64,000 bases of DNA from Deltaproteobacteria bacterium (GCA_016709225.1 JADJEE010000001.1:1116001-1180000); one strand, 5' to 3'; numbered from the stretch's first letter, positions 22,201 to 35,610 are shown. The notes: a model not told the origin generated them from the sequence alone. Made by a program: numbers and translations.

Positions 22201-22807
22201 CGTGCACGCCGGCGCGGAGCGCTGCGAGCTGGGGCTGCATCGCGGTGCCGCCGTAGATCGGCAGCGGCACCACGGCGGTGTGCTTGGCCAGTCGCAGCAG
22301 CTCGTCGCAGACCTGTTTCGCGAGCTCGCGGGTCGGGGTCAGCGCGATGAGCTGCACGCCGGTCTGCGCGGCGTCACCGGCCTCGAAGCGCGCGGCCAGC
22401 CACGGCACACAGAACGCGCCGGTCTTGCCGGTGCCGGTCTGCGACTGCACGAGCACGTCGCGGCCGCGGCAGATCGGATCGAAGGTCGCGGCCTGCACCT
22501 TGGTGGGGCGCTTCCAGCCGGCGTCCTCGATCGCGCGCAGCAACGCGGGCGGAATGTCGAAGCCGGCGAACGACTCCGGCACGACGACCTCGGCATCGAT
22601 GATGTCGTCGTCGGTGCCCATGATCGAGCCGCTGCTGCCGTGCCAGCTGGCACCGGACTCGGTGACCGCGGGCGCAGCAGCGCTGGCGTCGTCGTCGGCG
22701 GGTGGGCTCGCTTCAGGGGCGGTGGTGGACTCAGGGGAGGTGGAATCGGGGCGCACGTCGGCGCCCCCGGGCGCGTCGGCGCCAGGGTCTTGGATGTCGG
22801 ACGACAT
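19244..22807 (-). CDS. DEAD-box RNA helicase with very long charged tail (DeaD/CsdA-like)
   Basis: 1187 residues, about twice the usual DeaD length. An acidic/Ala N-terminus (1-75) precedes a full helicase core: Q motif near 80-105, QTGTGKT 123-129, PTRELA, GTPGR, DEAD 231-234, SAT, RGID and HRTGRTGRAG. Residues ~520-1000 are low complexity: RPRDD repeats, Arg runs, Asp runs and Ala/Gly/Glu stretches. A DbpA-like RNA-binding domain returns at ~1042-1108 (WIDVRLSLGRAHGKKAADIR). It probably remodels rRNA or mRNA, with the tail as an RNA-binding or condensate-forming region. The start ATG 22807 follows an upstream small gene by 11 bases. Confidence 0.92.
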   Translation of the reverse strand: MSSDIQDPGADAPGGADVRPDSTSPESTTAPEASPPADDDASAAAPAVTESGASWHGSSGSIMGTDDDIIDAEVVVPESFAGFDIPPALLRAIEDAGWKRPTKVQAATFDPICRGRDVLVQSQTGTGKTGAFCVPWLAARFEAGDAAQTGVQLIALTPTRELAKQVCDELLRLAKHTAVVPLPIYGGTAMQPQLAALRAGVHAVVGTPGRVLDHIRRRSLDLSKVRMVVLDEADEMLSMGFLEDIHAILDACPKERQTTLFSATVPSAIERIARRYMRNPVPLRLSGDAIAAAEIHHSYYSVTSAVKTRDLLDVIAVEEPATSLVFCNTREEVNLVASVLQREGFAAEPLSSDLTQSARERVLGWMRENKLRFLVATDVASRGIDISHISHVINYSFPENAETYVHRTGRTGRAGRAGQAISLISPHELGNFYYLKLQYPTITFTERTMPVAEELQAVRNEVKLDHVSSLFPELVSPEWTLLARNLMKDPRGERVIAYLLSQAMAQRPRRASLMDDAPEGEVRDDARYDRDRDRTGERRERDRPREGGRFGRGRDDRSRGDRPRGDRPRDDRPRDDRPRDDRPRDDRPREEGDAQRAVGGGDDRPRESGDEHGRRRRDRSRDRDRDRDRPPRELAATDTAAADEPREPVATPEPGTDAPATTEAGDAVASERGEGDRHRRGRRRRRGRGDGPRMAPQGDATVDAGASHGRIEHTGVDARIDGDVDDDDDDVLADGETTGAPTEDGRVVAGDGSDAAAEAGAEAGSGGRRRRRRRRRRGGRAAEGQTAVAGPGASEPTGDAGATDDDDDDDDGEAEGDELAADGAAGAGDAGEAGGRRRGRRRRRGRRRGGGTSAPEVQATSVVTPQRPLAQDEILVDIDESELQLVRDEFGEIDELDDFTLKARRQGVLDQLAEEVELEDLSQRDRSEPTPGAAPTDAGAPVAARDDADGEGDDDDEGETEGEADGEAAAAGTEGEAGSEADRRKRRRRRRKKKKEAEPPPPPLMVPPHKDFWEVWATHFSFRDFEDNEPEEPPAPEPVRVDLQTTPTDATWIDVRLSLGRAHGKKAADIRDLLADHTGLAGKAIRNLTVGERDTQFQVGTSAWHRVERAFAQMQHDGAPVVVERLSPPDEAQDDDAPHGAHASGDAIDSAADAHASVDAEAAGHGHVPVEGADALDEPAEEPAPPT

Positions 22808-22818
22808 GATGGAGGGTC

Positions 22819-23262
22819 CTAGGGCGCGAGCAGCTCACGTCGGGCCTGTTGGTCGCGGGATCGCGACTCGAGGTGTTCGCGCAGCCGCAGGTCGATGGCC
22901 TCGAGGGCATGTTCGCTCTCGAGGTCGCCACGGTTGGCGCAGGCCGTTCGGGTCTCGCGGATGAGGTTGGAAACGACATGGTCCTGGGGGTCGGTCGCGC
23001 GGTCGCTTGGGGACCTCTGGGTGAGGGCCACGACGCGGTCGCGCAGGAGCTGGACTCGGTACGCACAGTCGATCTCCCCAGAGGGGAGCCCGACCGACTG
23101 TTGCGCGAGGCCTCGCGAGACGCCGACGACCCCCCAGAGGATCGCCGCGGAAACGCCCACGAGCCGGATGTGCGAAGCGATCCGCACCGATCGGGGTGGC
23201 TGCGGACCTTGGTTCAGTGTGCTGCGAGTCTGGCGCGACCGACGGTCCGCGGTCAAGTCCAC
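22819..23262 (-). CDS. Single-TM protein of unknown function
   Basis: 147 residues. A basic N-terminus (1-30) leads to one hydrophobic helix (HIRLVGVSAAILWGVVGVSR), which may be an anchor or an uncleaved signal. The outer part has two cysteines (in DCAYRVQLL and TACANRG) and is helical, rich in Arg and Glu, suggesting a coiled coil. No family recognised. It ends 11 bases before the helicase start and begins 75 bases after the lipoprotein gene, so it probably belongs to the same transcript. Start ATG 23262 is the first available; a later start would lose the basic N-terminus. Confidence 0.7.
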   Translation of the reverse strand: MDLTADRRSRQTRSTLNQGPQPPRSVRIASHIRLVGVSAAILWGVVGVSRGLAQQSVGLPSGEIDCAYRVQLLRDRVVALTQRSPSDRATDPQDHVVSNLIRETRTACANRGDLESEHALEAIDLRLREHLESRSRDQQARRELLAP

Positions 23263-23337
23263 GACGCGGCACGCCGGGATTGAGCTGTGTGTTGTCGCAC
23301 GGGTGAGCCGTGGCGCCGCGGGGGTGGGGCTGCGCGG

Positions 23338-25740
23338 TCAGCCGGGGCAGACGCCGGCCGCCGGATCGGCGCGGGCGATGAAGCGAACCTGGCCGATCTG
23401 GCTCGCACCGATGCTGGCGCCCGCGATCAGTCGGCGGATGCGGCACGCCTGCGGCACCTCGGACACGGCGGCGAGGCACTCGCCGATCGCGTTGAGATCG
23501 ACGCGCGTCGCGGCGGGATCGGCCTCGTCGAGCCGACCGGGGTGGGGGAGATCGCGCCACGATCCGCGATCGAGCGGCACCACCTGCGCGGTGCGATCGA
23601 AGCCGGCGACGTTGAGGGTCACGAGCACGCCGGTGTCGAGCTGGAAGTCGTGGGTGCGGTCGTTGCCTTCGCGAAGGTCGAGCACCTCGATCGGTGCGGG
23701 CCCGCCCTGCGAGCCCGATTGCGGCAGTGCCGTCAGCAACCACACGCCCGGATCGAGCGGCAGCACGTAGCCGCCGCGGCGGTGTGCCGCCGGATCATAG
23801 AACGTCTGGACCTCGTGGTAGTAGGGCCCGGGCACCGACGCGGCGCTCTCGTCGGGCATGCGCAGCCGCTCGGCGATGACCACTGCGCCCTCGCTGCCGC
23901 AATCGCGATCCGGCGGCGCGAGATCGGTGCAGGTGGCGGCGTCGAGCACCACCCGCCCGCGCACCAGCACGCGGCGCGGCAGGTCGAAGCGGATGGGATT
24001 GTCGCCGCTACTGGTGTCGACCGACATCTGCGTCGCGAACGATCCGAACAGCGAGCCCACCGGCGACTCGATGCGCAGGCTGTAGGGCCGCGCCGTGCCG
24101 TCGGGCCCGGCCGCGAGGTTGGGCACCGTGCAGGTGCCCTGGGCGGTGGGACCATCGGTGCACTCGATGGCCTGGCGCAGGGCACCGACGACGTCGCCAA
24201 TGGCCGGCAGTGGCGTCAGGCAGCCGGCCTCGTCCCAGCGCATGCGCGCCTCGGCGTCGAGCACCAGCGGCGCCTCGACGATTGCGCTGGGCACCGCACC
24301 CGCCGAGGTGCGTCCATCGCAGGCGCTGGCCTGGGTGGGCCCGGGCATCGCGGCCGCGTCCTCCAGCGTGCGCGGCAGGCAGCCGATGTCGCAGCAGCGA
24401 TAGGCGGTGTCACCACTGCCCACGAGCGTGATCGGCTCTGCGCTCAGATCGATCGCGACCTGCTGGGCGGGTCCCCAGGTCGGCACGCACAGGTCCCGCA
24501 CGGTAGCGGTGGGTTTGGGCTGGCCCTGGGTGATGGGGTTGAACTGCAGGTCGACCGCGTAGCTCATCGACGCCACCGGCCCCTGGGGTGCGGCCGTGAG
24601 GGTGAACGAGCGCACCTGGCCGGTGTTGCCGGTGCCTTCGCAGTAGGTATAGACGGGGGTCGACCACGCGCCGACGCTGTCGCTGACCACCGTGCCGCTG
24701 TCGGCCGCACGTCCAGCGAGCGCGAGCTCGCATTGGCGGGTGTCGAGGTCGCAGAACTGCTCGCCCGCGATGCAGCCGGCGTCGCTGCTGCAGGTCGGAC
24801 CGCGATCGCCGGGCGCGGTGTCGCCGAGCGCGAAGACCCCGAGCCGCGGCGCGTCCTCGGTGTCGGCATGGCGCACGCGGATCGCGACGCCCTCGACACC
24901 CGCGGGGTTGCCGTTGCCGTCGACCGTGGTCGCGAGCGTGACCGGGTCGATCAGGCGCACGCGGCCCTGCAGCGTGCGGCTGCACGAGTCGTCGTACTGC
25001 ACGGCGTATGCGAAGCGGGGGTTGCCGATCAGCGTGCACTGATCGAGCGCGGGGATGCAGAAGTTGGGCGCCGGGCCGCAGTCGTCGTCGCCGCTGCAGG
25101 CGTCGTCGCCGGCGACCGGCGGCACGATCATCGCGTACAGCGGCGCGGCGGCGTCGGGCAGGCTGCGCCACTGCACGAAGCCGCCGCCACCGAGCGCCGC
25201 CGGCATGGCGTCGTACGGGTGGTAGCGCGGCCAGCGGATCGCCGTCGGCAACAGGCTCGGCATCTCGGCGCCGTCGGTGGTCGGGTAGTCGATGCGCGGC
25301 GTGGTCGTGGTCGATCGGCCGAAGCGCGACGCCTGCGACAGCTGCACCTCGCCCATCATGACGTCGTCGAGCGTGGGCATGCCCGGCACCGCCGGCACGC
25401 GGGTGTAGACCGACAGCTCGAAGGTCTGCTGCAGGTGGTTGCGCTCGATGGTCAGCTCCTTGTTCGCCGAGGTGAAGCCGGTCTCGGCGTCGCAGCCCCC
25501 GACCTCGGCGCGGAACACCACCTGTGCGCCGACCAGCTCCTGGACGTCGAAGCCGAGGTCGGCCACCGGTGGCAGCTGCTCGCCGGGCACGCAGACGTTG
25601 GTGTCGGGCGCACAGACCTCGCCGGCGACGTTGCAGTCGGCGTCGTTGCGGCACTCCTGCGGCGAGGGCTCGGGCGCGAGCGTGCTGCAGCCGGCCAAGA
25701 GCAGCCACGACGACCACCACCGCACGGCGCGACCGCTCAT
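23338..25740 (-). CDS. Large Cys-rich lipoprotein
   Basis: 800 residues. The N-terminus MSGRAVRWWSSWLLLAGC carries a lipobox (LAGC), so it is a lipid-anchored surface or periplasmic protein. Several short Cys-pair modules of the kind common in myxobacterial surface proteins are seen (CRNDADCNVAGEVCAPDTNV at ~30, CSGDDDCGPAPNFC, CSSDAGCIAGEQFC), and beta-rich stretches between them resemble carboxypeptidase-regulatory-like or adhesin modules. The start ATG 25740 overlaps the stop of the upstream lipoprotein gene (ATGA). Function unknown; position at the end of a three-lipoprotein cluster suggests a joint envelope structure. Confidence 0.85.
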   Translation of the reverse strand: MSGRAVRWWSSWLLLAGCSTLAPEPSPQECRNDADCNVAGEVCAPDTNVCVPGEQLPPVADLGFDVQELVGAQVVFRAEVGGCDAETGFTSANKELTIERNHLQQTFELSVYTRVPAVPGMPTLDDVMMGEVQLSQASRFGRSTTTTPRIDYPTTDGAEMPSLLPTAIRWPRYHPYDAMPAALGGGGFVQWRSLPDAAAPLYAMIVPPVAGDDACSGDDDCGPAPNFCIPALDQCTLIGNPRFAYAVQYDDSCSRTLQGRVRLIDPVTLATTVDGNGNPAGVEGVAIRVRHADTEDAPRLGVFALGDTAPGDRGPTCSSDAGCIAGEQFCDLDTRQCELALAGRAADSGTVVSDSVGAWSTPVYTYCEGTGNTGQVRSFTLTAAPQGPVASMSYAVDLQFNPITQGQPKPTATVRDLCVPTWGPAQQVAIDLSAEPITLVGSGDTAYRCCDIGCLPRTLEDAAAMPGPTQASACDGRTSAGAVPSAIVEAPLVLDAEARMRWDEAGCLTPLPAIGDVVGALRQAIECTDGPTAQGTCTVPNLAAGPDGTARPYSLRIESPVGSLFGSFATQMSVDTSSGDNPIRFDLPRRVLVRGRVVLDAATCTDLAPPDRDCGSEGAVVIAERLRMPDESAASVPGPYYHEVQTFYDPAAHRRGGYVLPLDPGVWLLTALPQSGSQGGPAPIEVLDLREGNDRTHDFQLDTGVLVTLNVAGFDRTAQVVPLDRGSWRDLPHPGRLDEADPAATRVDLNAIGECLAAVSEVPQACRIRRLIAGASIGASQIGQVRFIARADPAAGVCPG

Positions 25741-26573
25741 CCGCCCTCGACCTCCTCGCAGTCGCACTCGGCCTCGGGGTCGGCGGCGTCGCGGCACTCG
25801 AACACGAAGTCGATCGTGGCATACGTCGCGCCCTCGGCGAGGTCGGGCACGCCGAACTGCGTCGCGCCGTACACCGGGCGCCCGTTGGCATCGACGGCGG
25901 GCTCGCCGCCCGAGTCGAGCAGCTGCGGGCGGAAGAACGGGCGGTCGGTGACCATGAAGCGCAGGTCGTGCAGCCCAGCGAGGAGCGGGCGTCCAGCCTC
26001 GTTGCACAGGTCGATGCGACGATCGCCGTTACCCTTGTCGAGGGTGAAGCGCCACAGCACCGGCAGCGCCGCGCGGCCGTTGGGCAGCTCGGTGGCGTCG
26101 CCCGCGACCGCGTCCTCGAGCTCGACGAGTGCACCGGCGCGGCCGGGCTCCCAGTGCTTGGCGTAGGCGACGGCCTCGTTGGGCTCGGCCGCCGCCGGAT
26201 CGGCGTCGAGCAAGGCCACGCCGAACACCGAGTCCTTGGGCGCGTCGCCGTCGCTGTCGTCGTCCTCGGCGAACACGTCGAAGCTGGGCAGCGCGCGACG
26301 GTCACCGGCGGGGCAGATGCAGAAGTCGCCGTCGTCGGGCCGCAGCAAACCGGAGGGACGGCTGGCGAGCACCTGCGGGCAGTACTCGGGCTCGCGGCGC
26401 TTGGTGTCGGGGTCGTTGCAGCGCGCGTCCATCTCGGGCAGCTGCGGCGAGCGCTGCACGATGCGCACCGCGCTGGAATTCTCGAGCCCGGGATCGACGT
26501 GGATGTCACGGTCGGGGATGATGCAGGCGCCCAGCAGGAGCCCGACGGCGACATGGACGCGGCGCGGGGGCAT
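25737..26573 (-). CDS. Lipoprotein, paralogue of the upstream gene
   Basis: 278 residues with signal and lipobox VGLLLGAC; the mature part begins CIIPDRDIHVDPG. It shares its layout and motifs with the next gene upstream: CI(I/V)PDR at the lipidated Cys, FCICPAGD, a Ser/Asp region, DLCNEAG, FMVTDRPFFRP and an acidic Cys-Asp-Cys C-terminus (ECDCEE). The two are tandem duplicates. ATG 26573 forms a TGATG overlap with the upstream stop; GTG 26576 is an alternative. No known domain. Conserved Cys and the shared acidic end suggest a folded, disulfide-stabilised envelope protein. Confidence 0.85.
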   Translation of the reverse strand: MPPRRVHVAVGLLLGACIIPDRDIHVDPGLENSSAVRIVQRSPQLPEMDARCNDPDTKRREPEYCPQVLASRPSGLLRPDDGDFCICPAGDRRALPSFDVFAEDDDSDGDAPKDSVFGVALLDADPAAAEPNEAVAYAKHWEPGRAGALVELEDAVAGDATELPNGRAALPVLWRFTLDKGNGDRRIDLCNEAGRPLLAGLHDLRFMVTDRPFFRPQLLDSGGEPAVDANGRPVYGATQFGVPDLAEGATYATIDFVFECRDAADPEAECDCEEVEGG

Positions 26574-27389
26574 CACATCTCCTCCGCGCAGTCGCAGCCG
26601 GCCTCGGCATCGAGCCCGTCGTCACAGCGGAACACCCAGTCGGCGGTGGCATAGCTGGCGCCGCCCGGCAGATCGGGCACGCCGATCGCGGCCTGGGTCG
26701 CGTCGACGCGCAGCGGTCGTTCGTCGGCATCGAGCACGATCTCGCCGTTCGCGTCGACCTCGAACGGGCGGTACCACGGGCGATCGGTCACCACCAGTCG
26801 CAGCGAGTGGAGCCCCGGCGACAGCTTGCCGTCGGGGGCCGCCGCGTTGTCGTTGCACAGGTCGAAGCCATCGTCGGCGCCGAGCGTCCAGCGCCGCACC
26901 ACTGGCTCGGGGCGGTCGATGGCGTCGGCGTAGATGCCCACGCCGAGCCGCACGAAGGACGCCGGCAGCGTGTTGGGCAGGATGTTTTGGAACGCGAGGT
27001 ACGGCGCCGGATCGGCGGTGGCGCCGGGCATGTCGAGCAGCAGCGCGCCCAGGATCGCGTCCTTGGGGCGACCTTCGTCGTCGAGGTCGGCATCCTCGAC
27101 GTAGATGTCGAAGTAGCCCAGCGAGTTGTTGTCGCGGCCGGGGCACACGCAGAAGGGCTGCTCGAGCTCGATGCGGCCGAACGGCAGCGACTCCGGCGGC
27201 AGCGGGCACGATGGCAGCTGCGGATCCTCGTCGCGACACTTGGCGTGGGCAGCCGCGGTCACGGGGATCGACTGGATGAGCCGCACCGGCCCGGGGTTCA
27301 CGAACGCGCCGCGCACGTCGATGTGCCGGTCGGGCACGATGCAGCCGACCAGCGCGAGCGTCAGCGCAGCGCCCAGGCCCCGCGCGCGC

Positions 27390-27400
<11 letters not shown>
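26573..27400 (-). CDS. Lipoprotein, first of a tandem pair
   Basis: 275 residues; signal peptide with lipobox LALVGC, mature start CIVPDRHIDVRG. Recognisable paralogue of the following gene (CVCPGRDN, DLCNDN, LVVTDRPWYRP, CDCAEE at the end). The start ATG 27400 overlaps the end of the FHA-GAF-sigma54 regulator gene by 11 bases, so the lipoproteins are probably in the regulator's operon. Unknown function; the two paralogues may form a heteromeric complex with the large lipoprotein downstream. Confidence 0.85.
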
Positions 27401-29232
<1,832 letters not shown>

Positions 29233-30327
29233 CTAGAACGTCACGTGCAAGGAGACGCCGACGCCCTGGGGCGTGGCCGTAGGTGCGCCCCGCAGCCTAG
29301 CACGGGGCTTGGTGGGCCGCGGCCCGCGGGCGCGCCCGGGTGACGCGCCGCCCCCGGCCTCCAGCTGCGACCGGGGCACGCGCTTGACGGTCTTGGTCTT
29401 GTACTTCTGGAACAGCAGCTGCGCGACGACGATGTCGACCGCGACCGCACCGAGCAGCAACCAGCCCACGGCCTCCTCGCCCTTGCGCCGCTTGACGATC
29501 GCGTCGTCGCGCCTGGCGATCTCCGCGGGGTCGCTCTCGCCGCCCAGATCGCACGACAGCGAGCCGCTCTGGAAGCCGCGGGTCCGACGGCAGCCGTCGA
29601 CCACGTTGCGCTGGATGATGAGGCCGAGCCCGGCCGCGCCCAGCAGCACCTCGGCGGCGAGGAACGAGCCACCGAGCGCGGGGTTGCCGTTGTAAAAGTG
29701 GCCGATGCCGAGCGGAATGAGGGCCAGCGCCCGGCTGCGCGCGACCTTCTCCTGCACCTCGACCTCCTGCGCGTCGAAGCGCTTCTGCAGCTCTGCGCGC
29801 GCGCGCAGCTGGGCGGTGATCTCGGCGTTGGCGCCCTCGAGGTCGCTCTTGCACACGATGCGGCTGGCCTCGCACTCCTGGCCGGCGCGACCGGCCCGCT
29901 GGATCCGCAGGTCGACGTACAGCTCGTAGAGCTCGGGGGTGTAGATGTCCTTGGGCATGCGCCACTCGGGGAACGCATCCATCAGTCGATCGAGATGGGT
30001 GGTGGCCTCGCCGCGGCGCTCGCTGGCGTCCTGCGCGGCGTCGTTGAGCGCGGCCTCGGCCAGCAGCACCAGCACGGCCTGGCGCTCCGAGGGCTCGAGC
30101 GTCACGGTGGTGTCGGCGGCGATCGGATCGAGCAGCTGCCGCACCTCGGTGAAGTCGCCGCGTCGCCACGCCGCCTCGGCAGCGGCCAGCGCCGCGCGCC
30201 CGCTGGGATCGACCTTCGCCACCGCCGCCGCGTCGTCGGGCTTGCGCGTGCCCTTGGCGGGCGCGTTCGCCAGCGCGATCGCAGGTGCGAGCGCCAAACA
30301 GATCGAGGCGGTGAGCAGCGCGCGCAT
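29233..30327 (-). CDS. Exported/membrane protein with coiled coil, unknown function
   Basis: 364 residues. It has a signal peptide (MRALLTASICLALAPAIALA), an Ala-rich helical N-domain (~30-110) that may be TPR-like, a coiled-coil (~165-200, ITAQLRARAELQKRFDAQEV), then two or three hydrophobic helices (~205-250 and ~300-322) with GIGHFYNGNPALGGSFLAAE between them. The GHFYNGN pattern resembles small TM2-like/DUF modules in myxobacterial proteins. The C-terminus is Arg/Pro-rich. It sits between the kinase and the FHA-GAF-sigma54 gene, with no gap to the latter, so it may be a membrane partner of that signalling pair. ATG 30327 chosen for the signal peptide. Confidence 0.78.
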   Translation of the reverse strand: MRALLTASICLALAPAIALANAPAKGTRKPDDAAAVAKVDPSGRAALAAAEAAWRRGDFTEVRQLLDPIAADTTVTLEPSERQAVLVLLAEAALNDAAQDASERRGEATTHLDRLMDAFPEWRMPKDIYTPELYELYVDLRIQRAGRAGQECEASRIVCKSDLEGANAEITAQLRARAELQKRFDAQEVEVQEKVARSRALALIPLGIGHFYNGNPALGGSFLAAEVLLGAAGLGLIIQRNVVDGCRRTRGFQSGSLSCDLGGESDPAEIARRDDAIVKRRKGEEAVGWLLLGAVAVDIVVAQLLFQKYKTKTVKRVPRSQLEAGGGASPGRARGPRPTKPRARLRGAPTATPQGVGVSLHVTF

Positions 30328-30419
30328 CCGGTCGTGCGGACGCGAGACTATCACTGTCGCGCCGGCGTTGTCGCAGCCAGCGACCGCCGCGGGCCTGCGC
30401 CGAGCGCTGCGTTCGGCGG

Positions 30420-32351
<1,932 letters not shown>

Positions 32352-32638
32352 CGTGGCGATGCGGGGTGGAGGGCCAAAGCAGCCGGAGACGACGGGGATC
32401 GGCGCTGCGACCGTGCGTCGGAAACGAACGCGCGGCGTTCGAAGGTCAGGTCCAATCCAACGGCCACGCCCGGCCTCGCCGGGGCCCAATGCGGCCTCGG
32501 GTCGCAGTCTACCAGGGGGACTGCAGCGCGGAAGCTCCCCGACGGGTCGAGGTGGTCGTCGCGGCGAGGCGTGCTCGACGACCGACGGGCTCGCGTGACG
32601 CGACCCGACCGTGGTAAGGTCCGCGCTTCGCGGCATTC

Positions 32639-34582
32639 ATGTCCGGAACTGCGTTCGAAGCGGATTGGCGACCGAACCCCACCATCCGCAGCGTGCCCGC
32701 GGCGCTCGCTGCGATGGCGCGCGTGCGGGCCGGTGCGCCAGCATTGCGCCGCCGCGTGGCGGGCACCTGGCGACCCATCTCCTGGAGCGGGTGGGTCGAG
32801 GCCGCGTGCGAGATCGCCGCGGGCCTCGTCAGCCTCGGCGTACGGCCCGGTGATCGCGTCGCGCTGGTCGGGGTCGAGTCCGTCGGGGGCGCGCTGGTCG
32901 AGCTGGGCGCGGCCTGGGCCCGTGCGGTGAGCGTGCCGATCCCGGCCTCGGCGCCGCCGCCCGAGATCGAGGCGATGCTGCGGCAGGTGCGGGCAAAGGC
33001 GTTGGTGGTCGAGCCCGAGGGCGCCGCGCGCCTGGTCGGCCTGCGCCACGACGCCTCGATCCTGATGACCGCGGCCACCGACGCCGCCGCGTCGTCGCAG
33101 GAGCACACGCTCGCGAGCATGCGCGCCCGCGGCCGCGCGGCCATGGCCGCCGACGTGTTGCTGCGCGCGGCGATCGTCGACGCGCCGTCGATCCTCGGCC
33201 CCGATGATCCGTGGTCCATCCTCTTCACGTCGGGCACCACCGGCGCGCCGCGTGGCGTGGTGCTGTCCCACGGCGGCGCGGTCTACCAAGGCCAGGCGAT
33301 CGCCCACGCCGCCGCGCTCGGCCCCGAGGACGAGCAGCTGTTGGTGTTGCCGCTGTCGCAGATCTACGGCCGCGTGGTGCTGTGCTCGGCGATCGCCGCG
33401 GGGGCGACGACCTCGTTCGGCAGCCCCAAGACCCTCGATCGCGATCTCGTCGAGCTCGCGCCCACCGCCTTCGCGGCGGTGCCGGAGCTGCTCGAGCGGC
33501 TGGCGGCGGGCTTCCGCGGCGAGCTCGATCGGGTCGGCTGGGCGCGCCCGGCCATCGAGCGCGCGCTCGAGACCGGTCGACGGGTGAGCGCGCTGGTGCA
33601 GCGCGGGGAGGGCGTGCCGATGGCGCTGTCGCTGCAGCACCGCCTCGCCCAGCGCGTGGTGTTCTCGCGCCTGCGCGCGCGCCTGGGCGGCCGCCTGCGC
33701 TACATCAGCTGCGGTGGCGCGCCACTGCGCCGCGAGCTCGCGGAGTTCTTCCATGCCACCGGCGTGCTCGTGCTCGAGGGCTACGGACTCACCGAGGCCG
33801 GCGGCGTGGTCGCGTGCAACCGCGTCGACGGCTATCGCTTCGGCACCGTCGGTGTGCCGCTGCCGGGCTGCGACGTGCGCCTGGGCGACGACGGCGAGCT
33901 GTTCGTGCGCTCGCCGTCGCTGGGCCACGCGCTCGACGAAGCTCCCGAGGTGACCCGCGAAGCCGATGGCTTCCTCGCGACCGGCGACGTCGCGCAGCTG
34001 CAGCACGGCATGCTGCGGCTGGTCGATCGCAAGCGCGACATCATCAAGACCCAAGGTGGCAAGCGGGTCGCGCCGCAGAAGCTCGAGGCCATGCTCGCCG
34101 GCGCCGCCGGCATCGCGCGCGCCGTCGTGCTCGGCGAGGGTGAGCGCGAGCTCGTCGCACTGGTCGACATCGACGACCGCGTGATGATGGAAATCGCCAG
34201 GCGCGAGAACCTCGGCTGCCGCAGCCGCGCCGATCTCGTCGAGCACCCGCGCATCCGTCAGCACGTCGCCGACGCGGTCGCGGCGGTGAACGACGCCGTC
34301 GCACGCCATGAGGCGATCGCGGAGTTCTCGCTGCTGCCCGAGCCCCTGCAGGCCTTCGCGGGGGATCTCGCCCGCGGCGGTGCCCCCCGGCGCGACGCCA
34401 TCGCGGCCCGCCACGCGGCCCGCATCGCGGGGCTGCGCGCGCGATTGTCGGCGCAGGCCGAGGCCAACGCCGACGCCCATGCGGTGGGCGCCGGGCCTGC
34501 GGGCCGGGGCGCGCCAGCGACGGACCCCGCCAAAGCGGGCTCGGAGGCCCGCGAGCCCCGCGGAGGCCGCAAGGGGGCTTGA
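32639..34582 (+). CDS. AMP-dependent acyl-CoA synthetase/ligase (long-chain type)
   Basis: 647 residues. ANL-superfamily motifs: the ATP loop LFTSGTTGAPRGVVLSH (near 200), EGYGLTEAGG (near 380), and GDVAQLQHGMLRLVDRKRD with KTQGGKRVAPQ, as in long-chain fatty acyl-CoA ligases. It activates a carboxylic acid to an acyl-AMP and then acyl-CoA; fatty acid is the likely substrate. The C-terminal ~60 residues are an Ala/Gly-rich extension. ATG 32639 is 19 bases after a TAAGGT -10-like box. It is divergent from the kinase gene, and a tRNA-Val promoter overlaps its stop codon. Confidence 0.92.
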   Translation: MSGTAFEADWRPNPTIRSVPAALAAMARVRAGAPALRRRVAGTWRPISWSGWVEAACEIAAGLVSLGVRPGDRVALVGVESVGGALVELGAAWARAVSVPIPASAPPPEIEAMLRQVRAKALVVEPEGAARLVGLRHDASILMTAATDAAASSQEHTLASMRARGRAAMAADVLLRAAIVDAPSILGPDDPWSILFTSGTTGAPRGVVLSHGGAVYQGQAIAHAAALGPEDEQLLVLPLSQIYGRVVLCSAIAAGATTSFGSPKTLDRDLVELAPTAFAAVPELLERLAAGFRGELDRVGWARPAIERALETGRRVSALVQRGEGVPMALSLQHRLAQRVVFSRLRARLGGRLRYISCGGAPLRRELAEFFHATGVLVLEGYGLTEAGGVVACNRVDGYRFGTVGVPLPGCDVRLGDDGELFVRSPSLGHALDEAPEVTREADGFLATGDVAQLQHGMLRLVDRKRDIIKTQGGKRVAPQKLEAMLAGAAGIARAVVLGEGERELVALVDIDDRVMMEIARRENLGCRSRADLVEHPRIRQHVADAVAAVNDAVARHEAIAEFSLLPEPLQAFAGDLARGGAPRRDAIAARHAARIAGLRARLSAQAEANADAHAVGAGPAGRGAPATDPAKAGSEAREPRGGRKGA

Positions 34583-34607
34583 CGATCGGGCCCAGAACAC
34601 GCTAAAC
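34579..34607 (+). promoter_or_regulatory. Promoter of tRNA-Val
   Basis: TTGACG (34579-34584) and CTAAAC (34602-34607) are spaced 17 bases, the sigma70 pattern. The -35 overlaps the stop codon of the ligase gene. The tRNA begins 49 bases after the -10. Confidence 0.55.
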
Positions 34608-34656
34608 GCCGTGCCCGGTCGTGGGGACGAGACTAGCTTCCCCACGGGTGACCGAT

Positions 34657-34728
34657 AGGGCCGTAGCTCAGGGGTAGAGCGCTACCTTGACACGGTAGAG
34701 GTCGACGGTTCGAGACCGTCCGGCCCTA
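34657..34728 (+). tRNA. tRNA-Val (GAC anticodon)
   Basis: A full cloverleaf: acceptor AGGGCCG pairs with CGGCCCT, the D-arm is GCTC..GAGC, the anticodon stem CTACC/GGTAG encloses loop TTGACAC (anticodon GAC), and the T-arm GACGG/CCGTC has loop TTCGAGA. Discriminator is A; CCA is not encoded. A GC-rich hairpin follows at 34736-34758. Confidence 0.95.
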
Positions 34729-34735
34729 CAGCGGA

Positions 34736-34758
34736 CCGCCAGCCCGAAGGGCCGGCGG
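34736..34758 (+). terminator. Hairpin after tRNA-Val
   Basis: CCGCCAGCCC-gaa-GGGCCGGCGG can form a ten-pair stem with one mismatch. There is no T-run, so it may be a processing or partial terminator structure, or part of the infC leader that continues to 34878. Confidence 0.35.
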
Positions 34759-34878
34759 CCGTGACCGGTCTGCCGCTTGACGACCGCTGTGCTGCGGGCC
34801 CAAGCTCCACCCGCCGCGCGGGCGAGCGGTTCGCCGCGACCTGCGCCCCAGCGATCCAGTTCAACCGGAGTCACGACC

Positions 34879-35610
<732 letters not shown>

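Noticed and set aside
19094..22822. A 1242-codon plus-strand open frame
   Set aside because: It lies fully opposite the DEAD-box helicase, whose motifs are complete. In GC-rich DNA the antisense frame stays open by codon bias; its translation is low-complexity and family-free.
32352..32636. N-terminal extension of the kinase to ATG 32636
   Set aside because: The extension is Pro/Arg-rich and unlike a protein, and it would leave only two bases between two divergent start codons.
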